Assembly: GCA_963818505.1 (NCBI GenBank)
Contig: CAWFSJ010000007.1
Location: 124,001 to 188,000 of the forward strand
Origin: JADKAV01 sp963818505
Lineage (GTDB): Bacteria > Actinomycetota > Actinomycetes > S36-B12 > UBA10799
Length of the DNA stretch: 64,000 nucleotides
Direction: 5' to 3'
A program made the translations under genes and the position numbers. Under the pieces are notes generated by a model that saw nothing but the letters and a program-made list of their open reading frames with translations, was not told the origin of the DNA and searched no databases. Of the stretch, positions 50,932-58,762 are shown in pieces. Position 1 is the stretch's first letter; every line of letters starts with the position of its first letter.

Positions 50932-52157
50932 GACGGGCTCCCAACGCGTGCCGAACATGTTCCAGCGGCATGGCGAGCAATCTCGGCAGCTAGCAGTTGC
51001 TGGCCCGATCGCATTGCAGCGATCGCCGCGGTGGGGTGTGCGCACAGTCCCCGGGCACCGACACGGTCCACGACCGGCGCACCCTGCCGCAGGTCGTCGC
51101 GGGCCTTGTCGAGCCCCAAGATGCACGGAGCGCATTGCCTGGCACCCTCCCCGACCAGGTAGTTGGTGATTGCTGTGAGCACATCCACGGGGCAGGGCCC
51201 CCGGCCGATGACGACTATGGCCCCGGCGCCCCAGTGAGCGCCAACGGCCCGAAGTGCGTCACGGTTCACGGCCGTGGCCAGTAGTGACGGGGTCGGTGCC
51301 AGCCACGTTCCGTGCCAGCCACCGGTGATGATGGCGGCCACATCGGCGTCTGCCCCGGCGAACTCGAGGATCTGCCTCAAGGGGGTGTCCACCGGGACCT
51401 CGAGAACGCCCTGGACAGTCGTTGCACCTGAGATGGTCACCAGGCTGCTTCGGGTCCGGTGCCCCCGGGCGGCCACGGCCAGTCTGGCGAACGTCTCGAC
51501 GTTGCTGAGCATCACGGGCCGCCGGCGTAAACCGGACTTGATGTGCGGGGGTTTGCCGGCGGGAATCGGTTTTGCGGGGCCTCCCTGCAAGGACGAGATG
51601 ACTGCTGAGGCCTCACCTGCCACGAATGAGTCCTCGCCTGGGCTGACCCTGATCCGCACGGCGCCGTCGTGACGCTCGTCGATGGCCCGCACGACGATGT
51701 CGATCACGTGCTGACGGGTGTGCGGGATGCGCACGATCACTTCGCGTGCACCCAGGGCCCGCGCGGTCATGACTGCGGCATCGAGCACCAGGTGCGGAAC
51801 GTGGCTCAGCAGCACTGTGTCCTTGCCGCTGGCAGTTTCACCTTCGGAGCCGTTTACGATGACCGGCCCGGATTTGTCAGCCTGGACCGAACGCAGCTTG
51901 CGGGCTGTCGGGAAGCCGGCTCCACCTGCGCCCACCAGGCCGACGGACTCCGCAGCCGCAGTGAGGCTCACGAGGTCGAGGGTTGGCAAGAGCCCCCAGC
52001 GTTGCTGGTGTTCGGCCAGGCCAACGGTGTGGCCGGGGCTGACTCCGCCCAGCAGCAAGGTGCCGGGCAGTAGCAACTGGTGAGGGGCTGGCGCTGCCGG
52101 GATGCCGGCCACCGCTATGCCCGGTAGTAGCGTCCGGTTCAGGGTTTCAACGGTCAT
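50928..52157 (-). CDS. NuoF/RnfC-like flavoprotein with SLBB domain
   Basis: The 409-residue protein resembles the flavin/NADH-binding subunit of complex I: GAGGAGFPTARKL (77-89), NGSEGE (102-107), GEDSFVAGEASAV (174-186), an SLBB domain (about 240-300) and a C-terminal Fe-S region with Cys342, Cys345 and Cys372. The first cysteine of the usual CxxCxxC is Ala339, so the cluster would need another ligand, perhaps Cys322. No other Nuo subunit is present, so it belongs to a separate electron path with the ferredoxin and the ferric-reductase-like gene. Both ends overlap neighbours by 4 bases. Confidence 0.85.
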   Translation of the reverse strand: MTVETLNRTLLPGIAVAGIPAAPAPHQLLLPGTLLLGGVSPGHTVGLAEHQQRWGLLPTLDLVSLTAAAESVGLVGAGGAGFPTARKLRSVQADKSGPVIVNGSEGETASGKDTVLLSHVPHLVLDAAVMTARALGAREVIVRIPHTRQHVIDIVVRAIDERHDGAVRIRVSPGEDSFVAGEASAVISSLQGGPAKPIPAGKPPHIKSGLRRRPVMLSNVETFARLAVAARGHRTRSSLVTISGATTVQGVLEVPVDTPLRQILEFAGADADVAAIITGGWHGTWLAPTPSLLATAVNRDALRAVGAHWGAGAIVVIGRGPCPVDVLTAITNYLVGEGARQCAPCILGLDKARDDLRQGAPVVDRVGARGLCAHPTAAIAAMRSGQQLLAAEIARHAAGTCSARVGSPS

Positions 52158-52698
52158 TGGAATGCCTCCACTTTCTCGGGGACGTATGTGTTCTGCGGCT
52201 TGGTCATGAGGCGCGCCACGAGGGCCGCCGCCACTACGCCAGCCGACGCCGCGGCCAGCCCGACCATGAGTGGCGTTCCGCGGTCGGTGCCGATGGTGAG
52301 TGTGTGGACCCAGACGAGGGCCCATGTGGGGTAGCGCGAGCAGATGTGCGCGCCGCCACAACCCGGGTGCCTGCTGCCGCATGGCCGATGTGGCTGCGAT
52401 GACAAGCATGAAGTCGAACGCGATCGGTGCCTACTGCGACCCACAGGGTCTGCCAGGGCGACGCCCCTGGCACGAATGCGGCCATGGCCGGCACCTGAAC
52501 CCAGGAGTCGATGATGGCGAACAGCACGTGGCCGATAACCAGCACAGTGCCTCCTACAGCAGCCGTGAGGTGTAGGCCGACTGAGGTGAGACGGGCAGCG
52601 GGGCGGCGTATCGCCGGGCCTGCGATCCCGAGGGCGACCGACACCGTCAGCAGACCCAGAGCCAGTATCCCGGTGATCCGGATGATCTCCCATGTCAT
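52154..52698 (-). pseudogene. Ferric-reductase-like membrane protein with two frameshifts
   Basis: The frame begins at ATG 52698 (MTWEIIRITGILALG), overlapping the ApbE stop by 4 bases. It reads well to LWVAVGT near 52432, then must shift by one base to continue IAFDFMLVIAATSAM and LWRRAHLLA, and shift again near 52336 to finish YPTWALVWVHTL and the end at 52154. Together the pieces make a protein of about 180 residues resembling the ferric reductase-like transmembrane domain (cytochrome b type), with candidate haem His residues in the rejoined helices (VGLHL, VIGHVLF, RRAHLLA, VWVHTLT). Both breaks are single extra bases. Either the gene is recently broken or the consensus has errors. Confidence 0.8.
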
Positions 52699-53882
52699 GC
52701 GGCCACCTCCGAGTGCCAGCGTCCGACGGTTTGAGCGTTGCCAGGGGCGGCGAAGAAGCCGTCCAGACCGCGTTCGTGCAACCACTGCGGCCCGTCGTCG
52801 CCGAGGATCACGCTTGCAGTTGACGCCGCGTTGGCTTCGACGGCAGTGGCGGCCACTGCACTCACCGAGGTCCACGGCGTTTGAGCCGCAAGCCCGGTGC
52901 GTGGGTCGATGATGTGATGTCCGTCCTTCCAGGCGCGCTTGCCGATTCCGCTTGTGGCCAACGCGCCGTCGAGAAGTTCCACGGGTCGGTCCTCGAGGCC
53001 GGGAACGCCCGCGTCAGCCCACACTGTCCAGGGTTCGCTCGAGATCACGCGGATGTCTCCGCCCATGTTGGCGCAGACATCGAGGCCGCTGCGGTGCACT
53101 GTCGTGGCCAGCCGGTCGGCCAGCCATGCCTTTGCGATGGAACCGAGGTCCAGCGCAGTGCCGGCAGGGGTGAGAACCTGTGCCTGCCAGCGACCAGGAC
53201 GGATGCCCACCCCACGCCAACGCCCGCGATGGGACGCAGCGGCCGTTTCGGTGGGTTGCCCCGCCCACTGGTCGTACCCGGCGGCCTTGATCGCACGGCC
53301 CATGGTCGGGTCGACGAGTCCGCCGGTCTGCTGCGCGGCGCGCAATGACGCGCTGAGTACGGTCACAAACGCCCACGAGACCTCGACCCATTCGCCTGCC
53401 CGCTGGTTGATCCGGGTCAGCTCGGAGTCTGCCCGGAAGCGGCTCGCGAGTTGGTCCAGCTGCTGGACTTCGGTATGCAGAAGGCGGTCAAGCGCGTTCT
53501 GTGTGCGCACGTTGGGTGTGGCCCGGGCCGAAAGGATCAGCCGCGTCTTCCAGGTGCGGATCTCCGAGGTGATCATGAAGACTTCGATGTGTTGCCGGGA
53601 GTCTTGGTCGATGGTTTCGATTTGAATCCCGTGTTCGGGCCGGCTGGTGTCAACTGCTGCGGGGATGTGGTGCGCTGCCACGTCATCGTCGTTCTGCGGG
53701 GCGCGATAGACGGTGGTGCGGTCGTCCTGGGGGGTCTTCAGTTCGGTTGTGGCGGCTGCGTCCTGGGCGACCTGGTTGGACTGCTGGGCCATGTCGAGGG
53801 CCAGGACCGCGGCGCCCGCCCCAGTGGCGGCGACCAACGCGGCGCTGGCGGTGGCGGCGAAGATGCGAGGTGCTGTGCTCAT
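52695..53882 (-). CDS. apbE: ApbE-like FAD:protein FMN transferase
   Basis: The 395-residue protein starts at ATG 53882 with one N-terminal membrane helix or signal (AATASAALVAATGAG). An extended segment of about 80 residues precedes the ApbE domain: RFRADSEL, GGLVDPTMGRA, LDLGSIAKAWLAD, NMGGDIRV and GHHIIDPRTG. ApbE attaches FMN to a Ser/Thr in exported or membrane redox proteins. It leads the operon; the membrane gene follows with a 4-base overlap. No FMN_bind target protein is visible in the window. Confidence 0.9.
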   Translation of the reverse strand: MSTAPRIFAATASAALVAATGAGAAVLALDMAQQSNQVAQDAAATTELKTPQDDRTTVYRAPQNDDDVAAHHIPAAVDTSRPEHGIQIETIDQDSRQHIEVFMITSEIRTWKTRLILSARATPNVRTQNALDRLLHTEVQQLDQLASRFRADSELTRINQRAGEWVEVSWAFVTVLSASLRAAQQTGGLVDPTMGRAIKAAGYDQWAGQPTETAAASHRGRWRGVGIRPGRWQAQVLTPAGTALDLGSIAKAWLADRLATTVHRSGLDVCANMGGDIRVISSEPWTVWADAGVPGLEDRPVELLDGALATSGIGKRAWKDGHHIIDPRTGLAAQTPWTSVSAVAATAVEANAASTASVILGDDGPQWLHERGLDGFFAAPGNAQTVGRWHSEVAA

Positions 53883-53905
53883 GTTTCCACGGTGCGCCCT
53901 CAGCC

Positions 53906-53934
53906 TGATAAGGGTCGATGCCCCGCAGTGTAAA
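53906..53934 (-). promoter_or_regulatory. Promoter of the apbE operon
   Basis: On the minus strand TTTACA (53929-53934) and TTATCA (53906-53911) are spaced by 17 bases, a good primary-sigma promoter that would start about 15-20 bases before the apbE ATG. Confidence 0.55.
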
Positions 53935-54005
53935 GTGCCGGCGCGATGGGTCTTGACGTTGGCTTGACGCAGGCTCATTGGGTCTGACATGCGAGCCAGA
54001 TCACG

Positions 54006-54047
54006 TTGACATTGCGTTGTGCTTGCCTAAACTGAACTTAGTAAGTT
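54006..54047 (+). promoter_or_regulatory. Promoter with palindromic operator before the TSUP gene
   Basis: TTGACA (54006-54011) and TAAACT (54028-54033) are spaced by 16 bases. At the expected start of transcription lies AACTTAGTAAGTT (54035-54047), a perfect 13-base palindrome, and the TSUP ATG is 55 bases further on. The position fits a repressor that blocks initiation. Confidence 0.55.
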
Positions 54048-54101
54048 GAGTATTCGCTATAAGGCCCGGCAGGTTCGCGGCCGTCGTTAGGAGCCACGTC
54101 C

Positions 54102-54986
54102 ATGCCGATGATCTTCGTGTTCGCCATAGTAGGTGGACTCGCTCAATTCGTCGACGGATCCCTGGGTATGGGTTTCGGTGTCACATCAGCCACCCTGCTC
54201 ACCCTGCTGGGCTACTCGGCGGTCGCCGCGTCCGCGGGCACGCACGCCGCGAAGGTCGGTACGACCTTGGTCTCGGGTCTGGCCCACTGGCGCGAGGGCA
54301 ACGTCGACTGGCGGGTGTTCCTGGCGCTGGCGGTGCCCGGCTCCCTCGGTGCCTTCACCGGAGCGGTCATCCTGACCAACGTGAGTCTCGGCGGAGCGCG
54401 GCTGTGGATGGCCAGCATCCTGTTGATTCTGGGAATCTCGATCGTCATGCGTTTCGCCTTCGGGCGCACACTGATCCCTCAGATCAAGGCCCGCACACGG
54501 CACCTGTGGCCGGTTGGTCTGTTCGGCGGATTTGTGGACGCGACCGGTGGGGGCGGTTGGGGTCCGGTGGCCACGCCGTCCTTGATGACACTGACCAAGC
54601 ACGAGCCGCGCAAGGTCGTGGGCACGGTCAACGCAGCGGAGTTCACGGTGGCCGTCTCGGCGTCCATGGGCTTCCTGGTGGGGGCCAAGGAGTCCCAGGT
54701 CCCGTGGTCGGCCGTGCTCGGCCTGATCATCGGAGGCATGCTCGTCGCGCCGTTCGCCGCCCGGTTCGCCGGTCGCGTGCCGATGCACTCCCTGGGCACG
54801 CTTGTCGGTGGCATGGTGATCATCAGCAACATCGCGGTCATCAGCAACATCACCGGGGTGCCGGGGGCTGTCGGCGGGTTCATCTGCGCCGTCGTCGCAG
54901 TCTCGGCCATGGTTCTGGCCTGGCGAGTCCACCGCATGGACGTCAAGCCGGGCGAGCCGCTGGAGCAGAAAGCCAAGGTGTCCTGA
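54102..54986 (+). CDS. TSUP family (TauE/SafE) sulfur-compound transporter
   Basis: The 294-residue protein has about eight membrane helices and both TauE/SafE repeat motifs: VDGSLGMGFGV early and FVDATGGGGWGPV in the middle. Family members export sulfite, sulfoacetate or other organosulfonates, or take up thiosulfate. A GGAG site lies before ATG 54102. The palindromic operator upstream points to substrate-induced control. A second transporter of another sulfite-exporting family is encoded nearby (55597-56550). Confidence 0.9.
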   Translation: MPMIFVFAIVGGLAQFVDGSLGMGFGVTSATLLTLLGYSAVAASAGTHAAKVGTTLVSGLAHWREGNVDWRVFLALAVPGSLGAFTGAVILTNVSLGGARLWMASILLILGISIVMRFAFGRTLIPQIKARTRHLWPVGLFGGFVDATGGGGWGPVATPSLMTLTKHEPRKVVGTVNAAEFTVAVSASMGFLVGAKESQVPWSAVLGLIIGGMLVAPFAARFAGRVPMHSLGTLVGGMVIISNIAVISNITGVPGAVGGFICAVVAVSAMVLAWRVHRMDVKPGEPLEQKAKVS

Positions 54987-55003
54987 CCCCAAGCGCCGCT
55001 GGG

Positions 55004-55489
55004 CTACTCGGCGAAGGCTGCGGTCACGATCGCGTCCACTTCGCTGGGCCAGCCCGGCTCGACCGTGAGAACGTCGTAACCGCGCACCACCACCGCGTAG
55101 ACCTGATCGCGGTTCGGCAGGTTCAAGTTGCGCTCCACCGGGCCGATCTGACCGTAGGCGGTCACGGTCCGTGCGAGCACGGCAGGCACTCTGATGTTGG
55201 AGGCCATGCCGCCGTCGATGAAACTGCGCAACGGTTGCCATTTGGCACCCAGTAGGGGGATCTCGTAGAGCACCACCTGTACCCGCTCGCCGGTTGGCAG
55301 GCCTTGGGCGTCGTGCGGAGGTGAGGTGTCGATCCCACGTTGCCCCAAAGCGTCAATGAGGCCGTCGATATCGCGCTGCTGGCGTTGCTGGAAGGCGAGC
55401 AGAAGGATGTTCGTCTGGCCCGCGAGGTCGCTTGGTATCTGCAAGGAGGCACCTGCCAGGGAGCGACCCGCGATGTCGGGGAACAGCAC
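55004..55489 (-). CDS. Hypothetical protein, possibly thioredoxin-like
   Basis: From GTG 55489 (LFPDIAGRSLAG) the product has 161 residues. The succession of a loop (PDIAGRSLAG), strand-helix (NILLLAFQQRQQRDIDGLIDAL), strand (VVLYEIPLLG) and a final strand with helix (QVYAVVVRGYDV) suggests a thioredoxin/ATP10-like fold without redox cysteines. A GGAGGAG lies upstream, though rather far. The frame continues further upstream opposite the TDT gene, which is less likely coding. Confidence 0.6.
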   Translation of the reverse strand: MLFPDIAGRSLAGASLQIPSDLAGQTNILLLAFQQRQQRDIDGLIDALGQRGIDTSPPHDAQGLPTGERVQVVLYEIPLLGAKWQPLRSFIDGGMASNIRVPAVLARTVTAYGQIGPVERNLNLPNRDQVYAVVVRGYDVLTVEPGWPSEVDAIVTAAFAE

Positions 55490-55596
55490 CCCTTTATTGT
55501 CTCCTCCAGCAGGATCGGGTTGTACGTCGCCACGCTTCGTGACCGGGTTCGGTCGATCTGCCAACAGGGTGGTCTCTTGGCCACAGTGGGACTGTG

Positions 55597-56550
55597 ATGC
55601 CGTGGTACCGCAGGATACCGCCGAACACGTTCTCCATCTCGTTCGGCTTGTCCGGTCTGGCGGCGACATGGCGGGCAATGGATGCTTCGGTCCCCGCAGT
55701 GCGCCCCGTGGTGGCCCTGATCACGGCGATCGCCACGGTGGTGTGGCTTGTGTCGCTGGCCGGATACATCGCCAAGTGCCTGCGGCCGGGAGCGCTCAAG
55801 GCCGACGTGGACCATCCCGTGCAGGGTCCGTTCATCTCGGTCATCTTCATCGCGGCGATGATGATCGCGATGCTGTGGTTCTGGCTGGGGGTGAGTCCGG
55901 CACGTTACGTCGTACTGGTGGCTGCGATCTGCGCCGCGGTGTTCGGTGGGTGGATCACGGGCCACTGGATCGCCGGTCAGTTCAGCGTCGACCTGATGAA
56001 TCCCGGGTACTTCCTTCCGACCGTCGCCGGGGGCCTGGTCGCCAGCACCGCGCTTCAAGTCGTCGGTTACCACGACATGGCCCTCATGGCGTTCGGCGTG
56101 GGTGTCATCACCTGGGTCGTACTCGGTTCAGTGCTTCTTCAAAGGCTGTTCGTCGGTCCTGCGCTTCCCACCAATCTGGTCCCACTGCTGGCCATCGAAC
56201 TGGCACCGCCCGCAGTGGCAGGTAACGCCTGGGTTGCGCTCAACCCCGTCACTGACCCAGTCCAGTGGGGCTTGCTGGCATACACCCTGCTTATGATCAT
56301 CGTTCAGTTGCGGCTGATCCCGCAGTATCGCAAGGTCCCGTTCGGTCCGACCTTCTGGGCATTCAGCTTCTCGTACGCTGCGGCCGCGACCTACGCGATG
56401 CATTGGCTGCATCTGGACCCCTTCCCGGGCGGCGTCGTCTTGGCCTGGGTCATCGCGCTGGTCCTCACGGCTTTCATCGGTTGGATCGCCGTGCGCACGG
56501 CAGGGATGATGCGTGCGGGGACGTTCTTCCCCGACGAGCGGTCTATGTGA
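55597..56550 (+). CDS. TDT family (TehA/SSU1/SLAC1-like) transporter
   Basis: The 317-residue protein has ten membrane helices in the pattern of the tellurite-resistance/dicarboxylate family: PPNTFSISFGLSGLAATWRA at the start, FLPTVAGGLVAS and LPTNLVPLLAIELAPPAVAG in the middle. TDT members export sulfite (SSU1), dicarboxylates or anions (SLAC1). ATG 55597 or GTG 55594 may be used. Together with the TSUP protein it suggests sulfite handling (inference). Confidence 0.88.
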   Translation: MPWYRRIPPNTFSISFGLSGLAATWRAMDASVPAVRPVVALITAIATVVWLVSLAGYIAKCLRPGALKADVDHPVQGPFISVIFIAAMMIAMLWFWLGVSPARYVVLVAAICAAVFGGWITGHWIAGQFSVDLMNPGYFLPTVAGGLVASTALQVVGYHDMALMAFGVGVITWVVLGSVLLQRLFVGPALPTNLVPLLAIELAPPAVAGNAWVALNPVTDPVQWGLLAYTLLMIIVQLRLIPQYRKVPFGPTFWAFSFSYAAAATYAMHWLHLDPFPGGVVLAWVIALVLTAFIGWIAVRTAGMMRAGTFFPDERSM

Positions 56551-57637
56551 GCGGCGGCGGAGCCAGTCGGTAACTGGCGGGCGTGTCGGACATCGCGATG
56601 GGGTTGGCCACGGACTTGCGCCCGTCGATGTCGGCGACCGGTTGAAGGCCCAGGGTCTCAGCGAGCGCTAATGCCTCCGCGATGTTGTTGATGGGTCCCG
56701 CAGGCACACCGCGCTGTTGGCACAGGTTCAGCCAATGTGACGCCGGTTCGGTGCGCAGTGTTGTGTTGATTTCGGCCTCCAGCGCGATCCGGTGAGCGAC
56801 CCGGTCGGGGTTGCTCGTGAATCGGGGATCGGCGGCGAGATCGGCGCGACCGAGCAGATCACACAACAACTGGAACTGTCGATCGTTTCCCACCGCGAGG
56901 ATGATCTCTCGGTCGGACGTGTGGAAACTGCTGTATGGCGCGATGCTCGGGTGGGCATTGCCAAGGATGCCGGGAACCACGCCTGCGCCGAGAACTGAAC
57001 CGGCCTGGTTGACAAGCGCCGAGAGCAGGGACGTGAGCAAGGTGACCTCGACCCACTGTCCCCGGCCGGTCGCCTCGCGGTGACGCAATGCCGCCAACAC
57101 CCCGATCGTGGCGTGCAGACCTGTGAGGACGTCGACCAGCGCGACGCCGGCCTTGGTGGGCTCGCCGGGTCCCGGACCGGTGATGCTCATCAGCCCGCCG
57201 ACTCCTTGGACCAGCAGGTCGTAGCCGGGCAGGTCTGCGCCCTGCTCGCGGCCGAAACCGGTTATCGAGCAGTAGACCAGGGCCGGGTTGAGTGCAGACA
57301 GCGTGGGGAAGTCGAGACCGAATTTCGCCATTGTCCCGGGTGGAAAGTTCTCCACCACCACGTCGGCGCTCAACGCGAGCTCGCGGGCTGCCTGCCGGCC
57401 GGCGTCCGAGCGCAGGTCGAGGCTGACAGAGGTCTTGTTCCGGTTGACCGATTCGAAGTAGGTGGCCCTGCCCTGTGCGTCGGCCGGCGGATGCCAGTGC
57501 CGGGTGTCATCCCCGGCGCCCGGCCTTTCGACCTTGATGACCTCGGCCCCCAGATCGCCCAGCAGCATAGTGGCGTACGGCCCCGCCAAGACGCGGCTGA
57601 AGTCGGCCACGCGCACACCATCCAGGGAAGCGGTCAT
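56543..57637 (-). CDS. CaiB/BaiF family CoA-transferase
   Basis: The 364-residue class III CoA-transferase has the N-terminal VRVADFSRVLAGPYATMLLGD and AEVIKVERPGAGD, and VVENFPPGTMAKFGLD. The catalytic Asp should lie in AGVALVDVLTGLHA, near residue 170. It moves CoA between carboxylic acids; no ligase or hydratase is adjacent to tell which. The palindromic repeat of copy 7 lies 30 bases upstream of its start. Confidence 0.92.
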   Translation of the reverse strand: MTASLDGVRVADFSRVLAGPYATMLLGDLGAEVIKVERPGAGDDTRHWHPPADAQGRATYFESVNRNKTSVSLDLRSDAGRQAARELALSADVVVENFPPGTMAKFGLDFPTLSALNPALVYCSITGFGREQGADLPGYDLLVQGVGGLMSITGPGPGEPTKAGVALVDVLTGLHATIGVLAALRHREATGRGQWVEVTLLTSLLSALVNQAGSVLGAGVVPGILGNAHPSIAPYSSFHTSDREIILAVGNDRQFQLLCDLLGRADLAADPRFTSNPDRVAHRIALEAEINTTLRTEPASHWLNLCQQRGVPAGPINNIAEALALAETLGLQPVADIDGRKSVANPIAMSDTPASYRLAPPPLT

Positions 57638-57666
57638 GCGTGCACGCTATCGCGCGGTAGTGCCCT

Positions 57667-57736
57667 GGTTAGAGGTTGTGCTGTTCGTTAGCAAAGACAC
57701 GCGTGGATTCTCTAACCAACAGCACAACCTCTAACC
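57667..57736. repeat. Dispersed palindromic repeat, copy 7 (type A)
   Basis: A 70-bp copy with perfect 19-bp outer arms GGTTAGAGGTTGTGCTGTT and its complement. Inner GTTAGC faces TCTAAC, so the inner stem is imperfect; CACGCGTG is in the loop. Its right end overlaps the fbpC 3' end: the TAG stop and the preceding Gly codon of fbpC lie inside the element. Confidence 0.93.
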
Positions 57737-58762
57737 AAGGCCTCCGGCGAAGAACGTCCCCCGCCGCGAGATCCCCACTGTGACCGAGTCCCCGACCGCA
57801 ACGGTTGGGCGCCCCAGGGCTCGGATCCGGAGCAGGTGGTCGTCGGCGGTCATGGTGAGCACCGTGTCGTGGCCGTGGTAGCGCACCGACCGAACGATCG
57901 CCCGGGTCAGAGGCGGCGCGCTTTCGTCCAGAACGAGGTCCTCCGGCCGGAAGACGAGGGTCCCGGTGGTGCCTGTCGGCTCTGCGCCGGTCGCGCTCAG
58001 TAGCCCGAATGCCGTGCGCACCCTGCCAGGGTCGGTGACCGTCGCCGGAAGCAGAACCGTCTCGCCGACGAACTGCGCGATGGCCAGGGTCGAGGGCTTC
58101 AGGTAGACGTCGGCAGGCGCGCAATCCTGGACGATACGGGCGTCGATCATCACCGCAACGCGATCGGCGACTGCGAATGCCTCTTGCTGGTCGTGGGTGA
58201 CCAAGACAGCGGTGGCGCCGGTGGCGCGGATGGCGGCGAAGACGTCTGTGCGCAAGTCGTCCCGCAGACCGGCATCGAGGGCTGAGAACGGCTCATCCAG
58301 CAGAATCACGTCCGGTTCGGGTGCCAGCGCACGCGCCACGGCCACCCGCTGCTGCATGCCGCCGGACAGTTCGTGGGGGCGCATGGCGGCGGTGCCCGGC
58401 AGCCCGACCAGTTCGAGCAACTCGCCGACCCTGCGGCGGCGGTCGCGACGGTCCAGCCCGAAGCCCACGTTGTCGGCCACATTGAGGTGGGGGAACAACG
58501 AACCCTCCTGGGGGACCAATCCCACTTGCCGGCGCTGCGCAGCCACCCAGACCCGGGGGCCGAACACCTGGCGCCCAGCCAGTTCGATGCAACCAGCGTC
58601 GGGGCGCAGCAGGCCCGCGATGCATCGCAGCAGCGTGCTCTTGCCCGATCCGCTGCTTCCCAGAATCGCTGTGACCGCCCCGGCAGGAACATGCAGTTCG
58701 AGGTCACTGAGGACCTTTCGATCGAAGCTCATGTTGAGCCCCTCGATGTCGATGGCGCTCAT
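57731..58762 (-). CDS. fbpC: Ferric iron ABC transporter ATPase FbpC
   Basis: The 343-residue ATPase has Walker A GSSGSGKST, the Q-loop VPQEGSLFPHLN, signature LSGGMQQRVAVARAL, Walker B VILLDEPFSALD and the switch His in VTHDQQEA. A C-terminal TOBE/regulatory domain follows. It powers the FbpB permease; its ATG overlaps the fbpB stop by 4 bases. The stop codon is supplied by the palindromic repeat of copy 7, so the repeat may have altered the last codons. Confidence 0.93.
   Translation of the reverse strand: MSAIDIEGLNMSFDRKVLSDLELHVPAGAVTAILGSSGSGKSTLLRCIAGLLRPDAGCIELAGRQVFGPRVWVAAQRRQVGLVPQEGSLFPHLNVADNVGFGLDRRDRRRRVGELLELVGLPGTAAMRPHELSGGMQQRVAVARALAPEPDVILLDEPFSALDAGLRDDLRTDVFAAIRATGATAVLVTHDQQEAFAVADRVAVMIDARIVQDCAPADVYLKPSTLAIAQFVGETVLLPATVTDPGRVRTAFGLLSATGAEPTGTTGTLVFRPEDLVLDESAPPLTRAIVRSVRYHGHDTVLTMTADDHLLRIRALGRPTVAVGDSVTVGISRRGTFFAGGLG

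Noticed and set aside
51413..51440. SGAT in the NuoF-like protein as an ApbE flavinylation site
   Set aside because: The residues are the normal start of the SLBB domain, the protein is cytoplasmic, and the wider FMN_bind context is absent.
12036..57736. The palindromes as integron attC sites
   Set aside because: The ends read GTTAGAG and CTCTAAC, not the GTTRRRY/RYYYAAC core sites, there is no integrase gene, and the intervening genes are conserved chromosomal genes and not cassettes.
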